A stretch of 64,000 bases of DNA from Bradyrhizobium jicamae (lineage in GTDB: Bacteria > Pseudomonadota > Alphaproteobacteria > Rhizobiales > Xanthobacteraceae): positions 3,495 through 67,494 of the forward strand of contig NZ_LLXZ01000141.1 in the NCBI RefSeq assembly GCF_001440395.1, in the 5' to 3' direction. The first letter of the stretch is position 1. Each line of letters opens with the position of its first letter. The translations under genes and the position numbers were made by a program. Of the stretch, positions 52,325 to 61,874 are shown piece after piece. Below the pieces are notes generated by a model that was given only the letters and a program-made list of their open reading frames with translations, did not search any database and was not told where the DNA came from.

Positions 52325-52831
52325 ATGAACTGGGAATTGGTCGCCAAGGGCCTCACGTCAACTCTGACGACCCGGATGGCGTTGGCTGTGTTTTCTGCCG
52401 TCGTGCTGCATGAGCTTGGCCACCTTGTTTTTGGTCGAATTGTCGGTGTCGCAATTGTGGGTGTTGTGATCGGGGAGGGTCGGCGACTCTTCGGAAGGCG
52501 AATTGGCGCGATCACGTTCTCCGTCCACGCCGTCCCATTCGGCGGCCATGTCGAGCATGACGAATATTACGGCGGCCCGCTGACAAAGGCGGTCCTTGCC
52601 GCCGGGGGAATAGTCGTCAACCTCATCGTCGGGATTTCGAGCCTCGCGTTCTGCCTGTCAGGCGAGCCACATTGGACTGACAGGATGCTTTGGGCCATCG
52701 CATTCGCCCATCTCGGGCTGGCGGCATGGAATCTTATTCCGCGGCAATTCGAGGATGGCAACAAGTCCGATGGGCTACTTTTGTGGGAAGCATTGCGCTC
52801 GTTCATGCGCGGCAAATCGGTTGCCCGATAG
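52325..52831 (+). CDS. Short M50-like integral-membrane zinc peptidase
   Basis: A 168-residue membrane protein. HELGH (H29, E30, H33) sits in the first helix, followed by PFGGHVEHDEYYGGPLTKAVLAAGGIVVNLIVG, as in site-2 proteases. Near the C-terminus, WNLIPRQFEDGNKSDG supplies a plausible third zinc ligand, Asp. It is much shorter than typical RseP/SpoIVFB proteins and has no PDZ or CBS domain, so it is a minimal core. The next gene encodes a GST; no anti-sigma substrate is nearby. The role is unknown. Confidence 0.75.
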   Translation: MNWELVAKGLTSTLTTRMALAVFSAVVLHELGHLVFGRIVGVAIVGVVIGEGRRLFGRRIGAITFSVHAVPFGGHVEHDEYYGGPLTKAVLAAGGIVVNLIVGISSLAFCLSGEPHWTDRMLWAIAFAHLGLAAWNLIPRQFEDGNKSDGLLLWEALRSFMRGKSVAR

Positions 52832-53075
52832 CAGACCACAGCTGTCGGCCATGTCCCCTCCCAGCAAGTGGCCAAGACGCGCAATTGGGCAGCGCCCCCC
52901 GATTCCAATGCTCCAATAGCCTCTTCGAGAGCCGTCCAGGTCGTGTCAAACCGTCCATACTGATACCTTCTGCGGGTGAGATAGCTGCCGCAGATGGTTG
53001 CCGGGAAGGCACCAACGACCGGCTCAGGGCCGAGACTCGCTGTCGGGCTGGAACATGCAATAAGAGGAAGGTCTC

Positions 53076-53705
53076 ATGAAGCTGATGTACGCACCTCAAT
53101 CTCCGTTTGCGCGGAAGGCTCGTGCGGCTGCAATCGAGCTCGGCTTGGAAGAATCAATCGATCTTGTTTACGTCCAGGTCGTTCCCGGTCAGCCAAATAT
53201 CGACTTCGCGCGATCTCACAATCCCCTGAGGAAAGTACCTGCGTTAGTCGTGAACGAGCGCCGCACGCTTTTCGATTCCACCGTAATCTGCGAGTTTCTT
53301 GATCATCTCGCGAAGGGCGCTCGTCTGTTCCCGCGCGATCCGGACAAACGGTGGGAGGTATTGGCGCAGCATGCGCTGGCGCAGGGCATATGCGAAGCTG
53401 CCATTTCCATACGTTATGAGACTTCAGTCAGACCTGAAGAGAAGAGGTGGCAGGTCTGGATCGACGATCAATGGGACAAGATACTTAGCGCGCTAAGCTG
53501 GTTTGAAGCGAACCCCCGTGCCTTCGATTCATCACACCTGAATATCGCGCATCTCGCTTTGGTATCGGGCATAGGTTACATCGACTTCAGGTACGGGGAC
53601 GCCGTCGACTGGCGTGCGACACGGCCGCTTCTTTCGACCTGGGTTGAGGAGGTCTCGAGGAAAGAGTGCTTCGAAAAGACGGTTCCGACGGATCCGCCGT
53701 CGTAA
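53076..53705 (+). CDS. Glutathione S-transferase family protein
   Basis: A 209-residue cytosolic GST. The thioredoxin-like N-domain starts KLMYAPQSPFARKARAAAIELGL, with S/F residues near the usual catalytic position, then NPLRKVPALVVNERRTLFDSTVICEFL (cis-Pro and glutathione-binding DS). The all-helical C-domain follows. AAGAGGAAGG precedes the start. Codon use is less GC-biased than in neighbours, suggesting later acquisition. The substrate is unknown. Confidence 0.88.
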   Translation: MKLMYAPQSPFARKARAAAIELGLEESIDLVYVQVVPGQPNIDFARSHNPLRKVPALVVNERRTLFDSTVICEFLDHLAKGARLFPRDPDKRWEVLAQHALAQGICEAAISIRYETSVRPEEKRWQVWIDDQWDKILSALSWFEANPRAFDSSHLNIAHLALVSGIGYIDFRYGDAVDWRATRPLLSTWVEEVSRKECFEKTVPTDPPS

Positions 53706-53758
53706 ACGGACGCATGGATTTCATCGTTAAGTCACCATATGCCGGAGCACGCTGCGCC

Positions 53759-54400
53759 ATGACCTTCCTGCCCGCCCCCGAAATCCTGGCCGCCTTCACC
53801 GTGGCCTGTCTGCTGCTGGTTCTCACGCCGGGACCGGACATGACCTTCTTCCTTGGGCAAACTCTCACCGCCGGCCGGGCGCGCGGCATGGCGGCCATGC
53901 TGGGCGCGTGCCTCGGGGTCGTGGTGCATTCGATGCTGGCGGCGTTCGGTCTGTCGGCTTTGCTGGTGGCGTCCGCGACCGCTTTCACCGTCATCAAGAT
54001 CGCCGGCGCTTTCTACCTCGTGTGGCTCGGCATCCAGGCGATCCGGCACGGCTCGGCGCTTACCTTGAAGAAAGGCGACGGTCGCAAGGCGCCGATATCG
54101 CAAGTATTCCTGATGGGCGTCGGCATCAACCTGCTCAATCCGAAAGTCGTGATGTTCTTCCTGACCTTCCTGCCGCAATTCGTGTCGGTGAGCGATCCGC
54201 ATGCCGGCAGCAAGCTCATGTTCCTCGGCCTCTACTCCATCGCATTCTCGATCCCGATCTGCGCGGCGATGATCATGATGGCCGACCGCTTCACCGACGC
54301 GATGCGGCGCTCGCCGCGCGCAATGCGGATCTTCGACTGGCTGTTCGCCGGATTGATGGGGACTTTCGCACTGCGACTCCTGCTCGCGCGCGGAAACTGA
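53759..54400 (+). CDS. LysE/RhtB-family amino-acid exporter
   Basis: A 213-residue inner-membrane protein with about six helices. The family N-terminus FTVACLLLVLTPGPDMTFFLGQTLTAGRARGMAAMLGACLG and the mid-region GVGINLLNPKVVMFFLTFLPQFV are clear. The ATG at 53759 begins 53 nt after the GST stop; the frame extension to 53666 overlaps GST. It exports an amino acid or homoserine-lactone-like compound; the substrate is not fixed. Confidence 0.92.
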   Translation: MTFLPAPEILAAFTVACLLLVLTPGPDMTFFLGQTLTAGRARGMAAMLGACLGVVVHSMLAAFGLSALLVASATAFTVIKIAGAFYLVWLGIQAIRHGSALTLKKGDGRKAPISQVFLMGVGINLLNPKVVMFFLTFLPQFVSVSDPHAGSKLMFLGLYSIAFSIPICAAMIMMADRFTDAMRRSPRAMRIFDWLFAGLMGTFALRLLLARGN

Positions 54401-54437
54401 CTTACGCGCGCGCCCGCGGATCTTTCCAGCGCAAGTC

Positions 54438-54908
54438 CTACAGCCAGCGCCGGACCTGCGCGCAGTAGCGGCGATAGACGTCGCCGAACTTGCGCTCGAG
54501 ATAGGCTTCCTCGCGGGCGATCACGCCGTAGCGGATGACGAGCGCGAAGGGCACCAGCGTCATCAACAGCCAGAGGCTGTCGAAGGCAATGGCCAGGCCG
54601 ATGAGCCCCAGCACCATGCCGAGATAGATGGGATTGCGCGTGAAGCGGTAGGGGCCAGTGTCCACGATGGTCGTGCTCGGCAGGTTGGTGGGCACGTTCG
54701 AGCCGGCCCGGGTCATGGTCGCGACCGCCCATGCGAGCAGCGCCAACGCAACGACAAACACCATCGCGCCGAACCAGCCCGCGGGTAGCGCGGCCGGCAA
54801 GAACGGCAAGGGCATGAGCCAGTTGAGCGCGAACCCGGCAAGCACTGCGAGCGCCCATGCGATCGGCGGCCGGACAATGACATTCGCGGTATCTGCCGTA
54901 TCAGCCAT
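54438..54908 (-). CDS. Isoprenylcysteine carboxyl methyltransferase-like membrane protein
   Basis: A 156-residue membrane protein with about four helices. The SAM-binding C-terminal core GPYRFTRNPIYLGMVLGLIGLAIAF and EEAYLERKFGDVYRRYCAQVRRWL is that of the ICMT/PEMT family. Bacterial members methylate unknown small molecules or lipids. The start at 54908 is tentative: no close ribosome site is visible, and a longer frame to 55133 lacks family similarity. It is convergent with lysE. Confidence 0.85.
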   Translation of the reverse strand: MADTADTANVIVRPPIAWALAVLAGFALNWLMPLPFLPAALPAGWFGAMVFVVALALLAWAVATMTRAGSNVPTNLPSTTIVDTGPYRFTRNPIYLGMVLGLIGLAIAFDSLWLLMTLVPFALVIRYGVIAREEAYLERKFGDVYRRYCAQVRRWL

Positions 54909-55020
54909 GGCGAGACCGGTGAACCTGCGCTCCTGTTGATGTGGCCAGCCGAAAGCTATTTGCAAGCGCAGCGAAAAATCGCAGGCGGTCGCTGGCTCTT
55001 CAGTCGACGATGCGCGAACC

Positions 55021-56193
55021 TCAGCCGCCTCGCTTGGCGACCTCCGCGCCGTAGCGCGCTCTCGCGTCCTCCACGGCCTGGGCCTGTGCCGCCGCAAGAT
55101 TCTCACGCACATCCTTGGCGCGGCGCGCGGCATCGAGAGTTGCTTGGGCGTGGCCCTGGAATTGCGGCATCACCTCGCGCGCGATCAGCTCGTATGAGCG
55201 CTGCGTCGCCGCCCGATTTGCCCAGTTGTGCGCGAGCAGGAGATAGGCGCCGAACCCGCCATTCGACTGCTGCCACAGCCGCTCGATCTGCGCGGCGCAG
55301 GCGTCTGCCGTGCCGATGGCGCCGAGTCCGGAGCCGTTGATGAACTCGATCATCTCGCTGACCGAGTTGCCGACCACAGCCATTTGCGGAAATGCTGCAA
55401 CCTGCTGGAAGTAGCGGAACCAGTGCTCGATGCCGTACTCGACGTCGCGATATGCCTGCTCCTTGGTTTCTGCGATATGGCACAAACCGACGAGCCGCCA
55501 CTTGCTGCGGTCCGCGGTCTTGCCGTGCGCCTTCGCTTCTGTCGTCAGCACGTCCCAGTGCAGCGCCAGCGCGTCGAAGCCGGCGGCGGTGGTGGCCCCG
55601 ACCGAGAGCATGCCGGCACCATGCCGGCCGGCGAGCTTCGCGCCGGTCGGAGAGGCGACCGCCGCGACCGCCACGTCGAACAGCGGATTGGAGTAGGGGC
55701 GCAGATGCAGCCGCGCGTCGCGCAAATCCCAGCGATCGTTCTTGAACGTGACCGGCTCGTCGCTGGTGAGGAGCTTCGTGATGATGCCCATGCCGTCTTC
55801 CAGCAGCCCGCGGGTCTGACTCTGCTGCAAGCCGATCATGATGCCGTCGGTCGGCAGCGAGCCCGGGCCGAGACCGAGCATGACACGCCCTTGAGTCAGA
55901 TGGTCGAGCAGCACGATGCGTTCAGCCACCCACAGCGGATTGTGATAGGACACGCTGACGACGCCGGTGCCGAGCTTGATGTGACGGGTTCGCTCGGCGG
56001 CCGCGGCGATCATGATTTCGGGTGAGGCCGATAGCTCGGTTCCAGCCGAATGATGCTCGCCGAGCCAGGCCTCGTCATAGCCGCAGTGGTCCAGCCACTG
56101 GATCAGCTCGAGATCGCCTCGCAGCGCTAGCGTCGGGTTGATGCCGGGTTTGTGAAAGGGCGCAAGAAAGATACCGAAGCGCAGGCGGTTCAT
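55021..56193 (-). CDS. LLM-class flavin-dependent monooxygenase 3
   Basis: A 390-residue luciferase-fold enzyme resembling the one at 35749-36990. Shared blocks: FGIFLAPFHKPGINP, YDEAWLGEHHSAGTELSASPE, HIKLGTGVVSVSYHNPLWVAER and LGLGPGSLPTDG. It is expected to use FMNH2 and oxygen on an unknown substrate. The C-terminal tail is Ala/Arg-rich. It is on the same strand as the 106-residue gene upstream, about 90 nt away, so cotranscription is possible. Confidence 0.9.
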   Translation of the reverse strand: MNRLRFGIFLAPFHKPGINPTLALRGDLELIQWLDHCGYDEAWLGEHHSAGTELSASPEIMIAAAAERTRHIKLGTGVVSVSYHNPLWVAERIVLLDHLTQGRVMLGLGPGSLPTDGIMIGLQQSQTRGLLEDGMGIITKLLTSDEPVTFKNDRWDLRDARLHLRPYSNPLFDVAVAAVASPTGAKLAGRHGAGMLSVGATTAAGFDALALHWDVLTTEAKAHGKTADRSKWRLVGLCHIAETKEQAYRDVEYGIEHWFRYFQQVAAFPQMAVVGNSVSEMIEFINGSGLGAIGTADACAAQIERLWQQSNGGFGAYLLLAHNWANRAATQRSYELIAREVMPQFQGHAQATLDAARRAKDVRENLAAAQAQAVEDARARYGAEVAKRGG

Positions 56194-56284
56194 GGACGAT
56201 CCTCCGCGGTTTGTTATGTGGTCTTTCTTGTTGGGATAGTTCCCCGCTTCTTTGACCGGAACAAGGCGGGTTTGCGCGCATGGC

Positions 56285-56605
56285 TTACGAAATCCTTGCT
56301 ACAATTTCGGGCCGGTTTTTCTCAAGCCAGGCCACGGCCTCGGGTCCGTCGACGACGCATTCGAAGGTTTCCCAGGTTGGGTCCTCCAGGGATTCCGGTT
56401 TCAGCCGCTTCGTCGCATATTCAACGAGGTCATGCAGGGGCTCGTATCCTCGTCGGCGCTCGAGCGAATCGGCAATAGCCGTGCTGGCCCATCCTCGCCG
56501 GGCCAAATCGATAATGCTTGGCGCGTCGGCCTCGCTGAACCAGGGTGTGGCATCGAACTCGATGCAGCGGACATTATCGGCGGTATGGCAGGTAGCATGG
56601 ATCAT
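56285..56605 (-). CDS. Hypothetical protein, 106 aa
   Basis: A 106-residue acidic soluble protein with no signal or TM segment. The N-terminus is rich in Cys and His (MIHATCHTADNVRC). The rest looks like a compact helical domain (ADAPSIIDLARRGW, PTWETFECVVDGPEAVAWLEKNRP). A strong ribosome site, CGGAGG, lies about 7 nt before the ATG, supporting a real gene. It lies between NAD-GDH and the LLM gene. No family was recognised. Confidence 0.7.
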   Translation of the reverse strand: MIHATCHTADNVRCIEFDATPWFSEADAPSIIDLARRGWASTAIADSLERRRGYEPLHDLVEYATKRLKPESLEDPTWETFECVVDGPEAVAWLEKNRPEIVARIS

Positions 56606-56659
56606 TGGATTCCTCCGTTCGCCGGCTGACAGAGTTTCACATCGCTGCCTCGCGCGCCC

Positions 56660-59600
56660 TCAGGCTTTGACCAAATCCCCCAGCAGGTTCGCCGCGACCG
56701 TCAGCTTGGCGAGCGTCAGGCCGCTGGCAGCAATCTCCTCGACCGAGCGGCGGATGCGCGTCGCTTCGGGGTGAGCCGCGAGCCAGGTCTCGACGGCCTG
56801 TTGGCCGGATTGTCCGGTTGCCAGCATGTCCGCGGCCAATCTTCTTTCGGCGCCGGCGATCTGCTCAACGGCGCGATCGATCGCCATACGTTCGAAATAA
56901 TCGTTTGCCGGCATGCTGCGCGCGGCGGCGATAATGCGGTCGAGACGGAAGTTGGCCTTGGCGGCGAAGAAGGTCGCCGCCGCATCGCCGATCGCGCGCG
57001 TGGTGCGCTCCGCAACCGTCACGATATCGGGTGCCGAAACCAGCGCGTCGAGATCGGCAAGCTCGCCGGCAAGGCCGGACGGGACGCCGGCGTCGGTGAG
57101 TTCCTGCCGGCGCTTGTCGCGCGCGGCCCGCAAGTCCGGTGGCAGGGTGGCATCGAGCCCGGCAACGATTTCGCGGATAGCAGGCCCGAAGCGCACGACG
57201 ACGGCCTCCAACCCGTCCTTGAAATCGACATTGCGCACGTACCAGGCCATGCGGGAGAGCAGCAAGTCCTGCACAGAAGCGTAGAGCGATAGCTGCAACT
57301 GCCCGTCGATGTGGGTATCGAGTGCATCGATCGCATCATTGAGCCACTTCAGTCCGAAGCATTCGTCGACCGCCACGTAGGCCATGACGATGGTCGGGAT
57401 ATCGGCGTCCGTCTCGTCGATCAGGCGCACCACAGAGGCCGGGCCGCCGCGGTTGATCACCGCATTGGCGAGGCAAGTCGCGATGATCTCCCGCCGCAGG
57501 CGATGGAATTCGACCGCTGTCGGAAATTTGTCCTGCACCTCGCGCGGGAAATACTGGGATAGTTCGCGGGCAAGATAGGGATCATCGGGCACGCTGGTGG
57601 CGAGCAGGTCATCGTAAAGGGTCAGCTTGGCGTAGGCGAGCAACACGGCAAGCTCGGGCCGCGTCAGCGACTGGCCGCGCCGTGTGCGCTCGGTGAGCGC
57701 TGCGTCGTCGGGCAGGAACTCCACCGCGCGACTGAGCAGGCCGCGCTGCTCCAGCGACTGCATCAGGCGGGTGAGGAAGCCGGTCTCGGCCACGCCCTTG
57801 CGTTCGGCCAGCGAGAGCGCCAGCGTCTGCAGATAATTGTTACGCAGCACCAGCACGCCGACCTCGTCGGTCATCACGGCAAGCAGGCTGTTGCGCTCAG
57901 TGGGGCTGAGCCGCCCCTCGCGCTCGAGGCGCGCCAGCGCGATCTTGATGTTGACCTCGACGTCGGACGTGTTCACGCCGGCGGAATTGTCGATGGCATC
58001 GGTGTTGAGCTTGACGCCCTTCTGCGCCGCTTCAATGCGGCCGCGTTGGGTGACGCCGAGATTGGCCCCTTCGCCGATCACCCGGGCGCGCACGTCGCCG
58101 CCCGTGATGCGGATCGCATCGTTGGCGCGGTCGCCGGCCTGATCGTCGCTTTCCCCGGAGGAGCGGACATAGGTGCCGATTCCGCCAAACCACAGGAGAT
58201 CCGCGCGCGCCTTCAGGATCGCCGTCATCACCTCGAAAGGCGTGGCTTGCGGCTTATCGAGATCGAGCAGGGTGCGCACTTCCGGAGCGAGCGGGATCGC
58301 CTTGAGCTGGCGCGAGAACACGCCGCCGCCTTCCGAGATCAGCGACTTGTTGTAGTCCTGCCAGCTCGATCGCGGCAGGTCGAACAGGCGCTTGCGTTCG
58401 GCGAAGCTTGCGGAGGGATCGGGCGCGGGATCGATGAAGATGTCGCGATGATCGAACGCCGCCACAAGCTTTGTCGCCGGCGAGAGCAGCATGCCATTGC
58501 CGAAAACGTCGCCGGACATGTCGCCGACGCCGACCGCGGTGAACGGCATGGTCTGAATGTCGGTGCCGAGCTCGCGGAAATGGCGCTTGACCGCCTCCCA
58601 GGCGCCGCGCGCCGTGATCCCCATCTTCTTGTGGTCGTAGCCCTGGCTGCCGCCGGAAGCGAAGGCATCGCCGAGCCAATGGTTCTTCTCGACCGAGATC
58701 GCGTTGGCGACGTCGGAGAAGGTGGCGGTGCCCTTGTCGGCGGCGACGACGAGGTAAGGATCGTCGCCGTCGTGGCGCACGATGGATTCGGGCGGCACCA
58801 CGATGTCGCCGTCGAGATTGTCGGTGAGTTCGAGCAGCGAACGAATGAAGATGCGATAGGCTTCGGTGCCTTCCGCGAGCCAGGCTTCGCGATTGGAAGG
58901 CGGCGGCAGGCGCTTGGGCACGAAGCCGCCCTTGGCGCCGACCGGCACGATCACGGCATTCTTGACCTGCTGCGCCTTCACGAGACCCAGGATCTCGGTG
59001 CGGAAATCCTGCGGCCGGTCGGACCAGCGCAAGCCGCCGCGCGCCACCTTGCCGAAGCGCAGGTGAATGCCTTCGACACGAGGTGAATAGACGAAGATCT
59101 CGTAGAGCGGTCGCGGGGCCGGCAGGTCGTCGATCCGGCGCGCGTCGAACTTGAAGGAGATCACTGGACGCGGATGTCCATTCTCGCCGATCTGCCACAG
59201 GTTGGTGCGGATGGTTGCCTGCACCAGATTGGTGAAGCGCCGCAGGATGCGGTCTTCATCGAGCGAGGCGACGGATTTGAGCTGCTCCTCGATCTCGGCA
59301 AGCAGAGCCGTCTCGCGCGCCGCGCGCTCGGCATCCGTCAAGGCGAGGCGTGGGTCGAGGCGGGTCTGGAACAGCGCGACGAGGGTGGCCGTGATCGCAG
59401 CGTTCTTGCGCGAGGTCTCCCACATATAGTCCTGGGTGAACGGAGCCCGGATCTGGTGCAGGTAGCGCGACAGCGCCCGGATCGCCGAGACTTCCCGCCA
59501 ACCGAGTGCCGTGCGCAGGATCAGGGCATTGTACCCGTCCGATTCGGCGCGATCGGCGACGACAGCCATGATCGAGGCTTCCAGGCGATGGCTGAATTCC

Positions 59601-61474
59601 GGGGTGATCTCGATGGGCTGCCCGTCGCTGGTTTCGATCGTCATGTCGTGCAGCCAAACCGGCGCCGGCCTGGTACCGGGCACGATCTGATAGGTGCGTT
59701 CGTTGACCACGCGCAGGCCATGATTTTCGATCACCGGAACGCGGTAGGACAGCGATAGCGGTGCGGCGTCCGAGAACACCTTCAGGCCGAAGCGCCTGGG
59801 ATCGTTCTCGCCCTCGACGCGGTAAACCGAAATTGTCACCGGTCGGGCAGGCGTGAGCTTTTCGACGGTCGCGATATCGGCGATCGCCTGCTCAGCGCCG
59901 AAAACCTCGGTATAGCCGCCGCTAAAGGCCTGGGCGTATCGGTTGGTGAGCATGCGCGCCCGCATGCCATCGGTCGACGCAGTGAGCGCAGCCTTCAGCC
60001 TGTCGGCCCAGGTCGCGGCAATGGCGCTGATCCCGGCTTCGAGCGTGGCGCGCTCGACAACGGGAGTTTTGCCTTCATAGCGGCCGATGATGTAGTGGAC
60101 ACGCGCAAGCGCCCCTTCAGGGAATGATACGTACGAGGCGGACAAGGTCCCCTTGTAGGCCTGTGCCAGGAAGGCGCCGACACGCGTGCGGACGTCGGTG
60201 TCGTATTTCTCGCGCGGAATGAAGGTAAGGACGGAGACGAAGCGATCGAACTTGTCCACCCGCGCCAGCGCCCGGACGCGGGGCCGCTCGTAGAGGATCA
60301 GAACCTCTATGACGAAATTGTTGAGCGTGTCGACGTCGATCTGGAACAGTTCGTCACGCGGATAGTCCTCGAGGATATGCATGAGCGCTTTGCCGGAATG
60401 GCCGCTCGGGTCGAAGCCCGCGCGCTGGAGCACCCCTGAAACCTTGTGGCGGACATAAGGGATCTGTCGCACCGAGCGGGTATAGGCGCCCGAGGTGAAC
60501 AGGCCGACGACTCGCAGTTCACCCTCGAGCCGGCCGTCGGGCGAATAGAGCTTGATGCCTATATAATCCATCCGGATGCGGCGATGGACGCGGCTGGAGA
60601 CATTGGCCTTGATGACGATCAGCAGGGTCGGCTCGCGCATGAAATCGCGAATTTCCGGCGTCATCACCACCATTTCGCTGCCGCGGCGCAGGACCTTCAC
60701 GTCGGGATCGCGCAGGATGCCGAGGCCTTCACCGGTTGTCATGTCGTTGGGCGCATCGCTGTCGGGCGAGAAGCGATATTCGCGCACGCCGAGGAAGGTG
60801 AAATTGTCCGCGCAGAGCCATTGCAGGAACTGGTTGGCTTCGGCGAGTTCGTCGATCGGCAGCGGCGGAGGATTGGAAGAGAAAGTCTTGATCGTTTCCT
60901 CGACGCGGTCACGCATGGCGCGCCAGTCGGTGACGCAGGCGCGGACGTCGCTCAATGTCCTGATGAGGCCGTCGATCAGCTTCTGGCGATCGGCATCGGC
61001 GTCCAGGCGGGTGATGTGGAGATGAATCAGGCTTTCGCGCGTGCCCTTGGCGCCCTCGGGCAGGGCTTCGCCGTAGAAGCGCAGCAGCTTGCCCTGGTCA
61101 TCGCGCTCCACGGCGATGATCGGGTGAGCGACGAGGGTGACTTCGACGCCCTGCTCGGTGAGCTCCGCCATGGTGGAATCGAACAGGAAAGGCATGTTGT
61201 CATTGAGAATTTCGAGCACGGAAATCTCGCGCCCGTCCGGCATCACCGGGTTGACGATGCGGATATCGGCGCTGCCGGCCGTGCGCCGCTGCACGTGTTC
61301 CCAGGCTTGCTCCGCCAGGAGCGCAAGCGAGGCGGCGTCGTAATTGGCGAGGTCCTCGGTATTGGTGTAGCCGAACAACGGCTCGGCAAAGGCCCGGGGG
61401 CTTTTGCCCGGCTGAACGTTACCTGCGGCATCGCGGATGAGAGTTGCCCGGGCCTTGTCGTCACGCCAAGCCAT
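56660..61474 (-). CDS. gdhB: Large NAD-specific glutamate dehydrogenase (180-kDa type)
   Basis: A 1604-residue enzyme, the normal size of the L_180 GDH family, interconverting glutamate with 2-oxoglutarate and ammonium using NAD. The N-terminal half holds ACT-like regulatory regions. The catalytic core includes RGGLRWSDRPQDFRTE at about 808-823 and GAKGGF at about 843-849 (substrate Lys), then the nucleotide-binding region. The start at 61474 has GGAGGTCATT directly upstream; an ATG four codons earlier overlaps that site. It links amino-acid catabolism to the TCA cycle, and is allosterically controlled in characterised homologues. Confidence 0.95.
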   Translation of the reverse strand: MAWRDDKARATLIRDAAGNVQPGKSPRAFAEPLFGYTNTEDLANYDAASLALLAEQAWEHVQRRTAGSADIRIVNPVMPDGREISVLEILNDNMPFLFDSTMAELTEQGVEVTLVAHPIIAVERDDQGKLLRFYGEALPEGAKGTRESLIHLHITRLDADADRQKLIDGLIRTLSDVRACVTDWRAMRDRVEETIKTFSSNPPPLPIDELAEANQFLQWLCADNFTFLGVREYRFSPDSDAPNDMTTGEGLGILRDPDVKVLRRGSEMVVMTPEIRDFMREPTLLIVIKANVSSRVHRRIRMDYIGIKLYSPDGRLEGELRVVGLFTSGAYTRSVRQIPYVRHKVSGVLQRAGFDPSGHSGKALMHILEDYPRDELFQIDVDTLNNFVIEVLILYERPRVRALARVDKFDRFVSVLTFIPREKYDTDVRTRVGAFLAQAYKGTLSASYVSFPEGALARVHYIIGRYEGKTPVVERATLEAGISAIAATWADRLKAALTASTDGMRARMLTNRYAQAFSGGYTEVFGAEQAIADIATVEKLTPARPVTISVYRVEGENDPRRFGLKVFSDAAPLSLSYRVPVIENHGLRVVNERTYQIVPGTRPAPVWLHDMTIETSDGQPIEITPEFSHRLEASIMAVVADRAESDGYNALILRTALGWREVSAIRALSRYLHQIRAPFTQDYMWETSRKNAAITATLVALFQTRLDPRLALTDAERAARETALLAEIEEQLKSVASLDEDRILRRFTNLVQATIRTNLWQIGENGHPRPVISFKFDARRIDDLPAPRPLYEIFVYSPRVEGIHLRFGKVARGGLRWSDRPQDFRTEILGLVKAQQVKNAVIVPVGAKGGFVPKRLPPPSNREAWLAEGTEAYRIFIRSLLELTDNLDGDIVVPPESIVRHDGDDPYLVVAADKGTATFSDVANAISVEKNHWLGDAFASGGSQGYDHKKMGITARGAWEAVKRHFRELGTDIQTMPFTAVGVGDMSGDVFGNGMLLSPATKLVAAFDHRDIFIDPAPDPSASFAERKRLFDLPRSSWQDYNKSLISEGGGVFSRQLKAIPLAPEVRTLLDLDKPQATPFEVMTAILKARADLLWFGGIGTYVRSSGESDDQAGDRANDAIRITGGDVRARVIGEGANLGVTQRGRIEAAQKGVKLNTDAIDNSAGVNTSDVEVNIKIALARLEREGRLSPTERNSLLAVMTDEVGVLVLRNNYLQTLALSLAERKGVAETGFLTRLMQSLEQRGLLSRAVEFLPDDAALTERTRRGQSLTRPELAVLLAYAKLTLYDDLLATSVPDDPYLARELSQYFPREVQDKFPTAVEFHRLRREIIATCLANAVINRGGPASVVRLIDETDADIPTIVMAYVAVDECFGLKWLNDAIDALDTHIDGQLQLSLYASVQDLLLSRMAWYVRNVDFKDGLEAVVVRFGPAIREIVAGLDATLPPDLRAARDKRRQELTDAGVPSGLAGELADLDALVSAPDIVTVAERTTRAIGDAAATFFAAKANFRLDRIIAAARSMPANDYFERMAIDRAVEQIAGAERRLAADMLATGQSGQQAVETWLAAHPEATRIRRSVEEIAASGLTLAKLTVAANLLGDLVKA

Positions 61475-61874
61475 AATGACCTCCATTGCCGCGCCGTCCG
61501 ACCGCAGCTGCGATCACCAACTTGATCCCTGAGTACGTCTCCTCGAACGCCGCGATCGAGTGCGTACCGAAATCCCCGGTGTCGAGCCGCCGTCGGCTGC
61601 CGCCGACAATACTACGATCGCAGAGCGAAAGGCGCACGCTGTCGTGAGGCGTGATGAAATTCCCTACGGGTGAGCGTGAGGCCGAAGTCGGCGTCGACCG
61701 CCGCCAAACCAAAGGATGGAAAAATCACAAGTAATTTCAAATGTATATGACGTTCACCGCTTCGACTTGACGGATCCAATAGCCCAGCCGCCAGCATCCG
61801 GATTGGACGGGCCGGTTACATCGAAGGCGTATCCGGTCGCCTTGGACGGCCGCCTCGTGTTCGTCGCCGGTCCT
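61475..61874. other. 400-bp gap between NAD-GDH and the DUF305 fusion gene
   Basis: No supported gene. The segment at about 61715-61760 is AT-rich (AAAAATCACAAGTAATTTCAAATGTATATG). It may hold the GDH promoter on the minus strand. Short frames here are shadows of the flanking genes or unlike any family. Confidence 0.45.
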
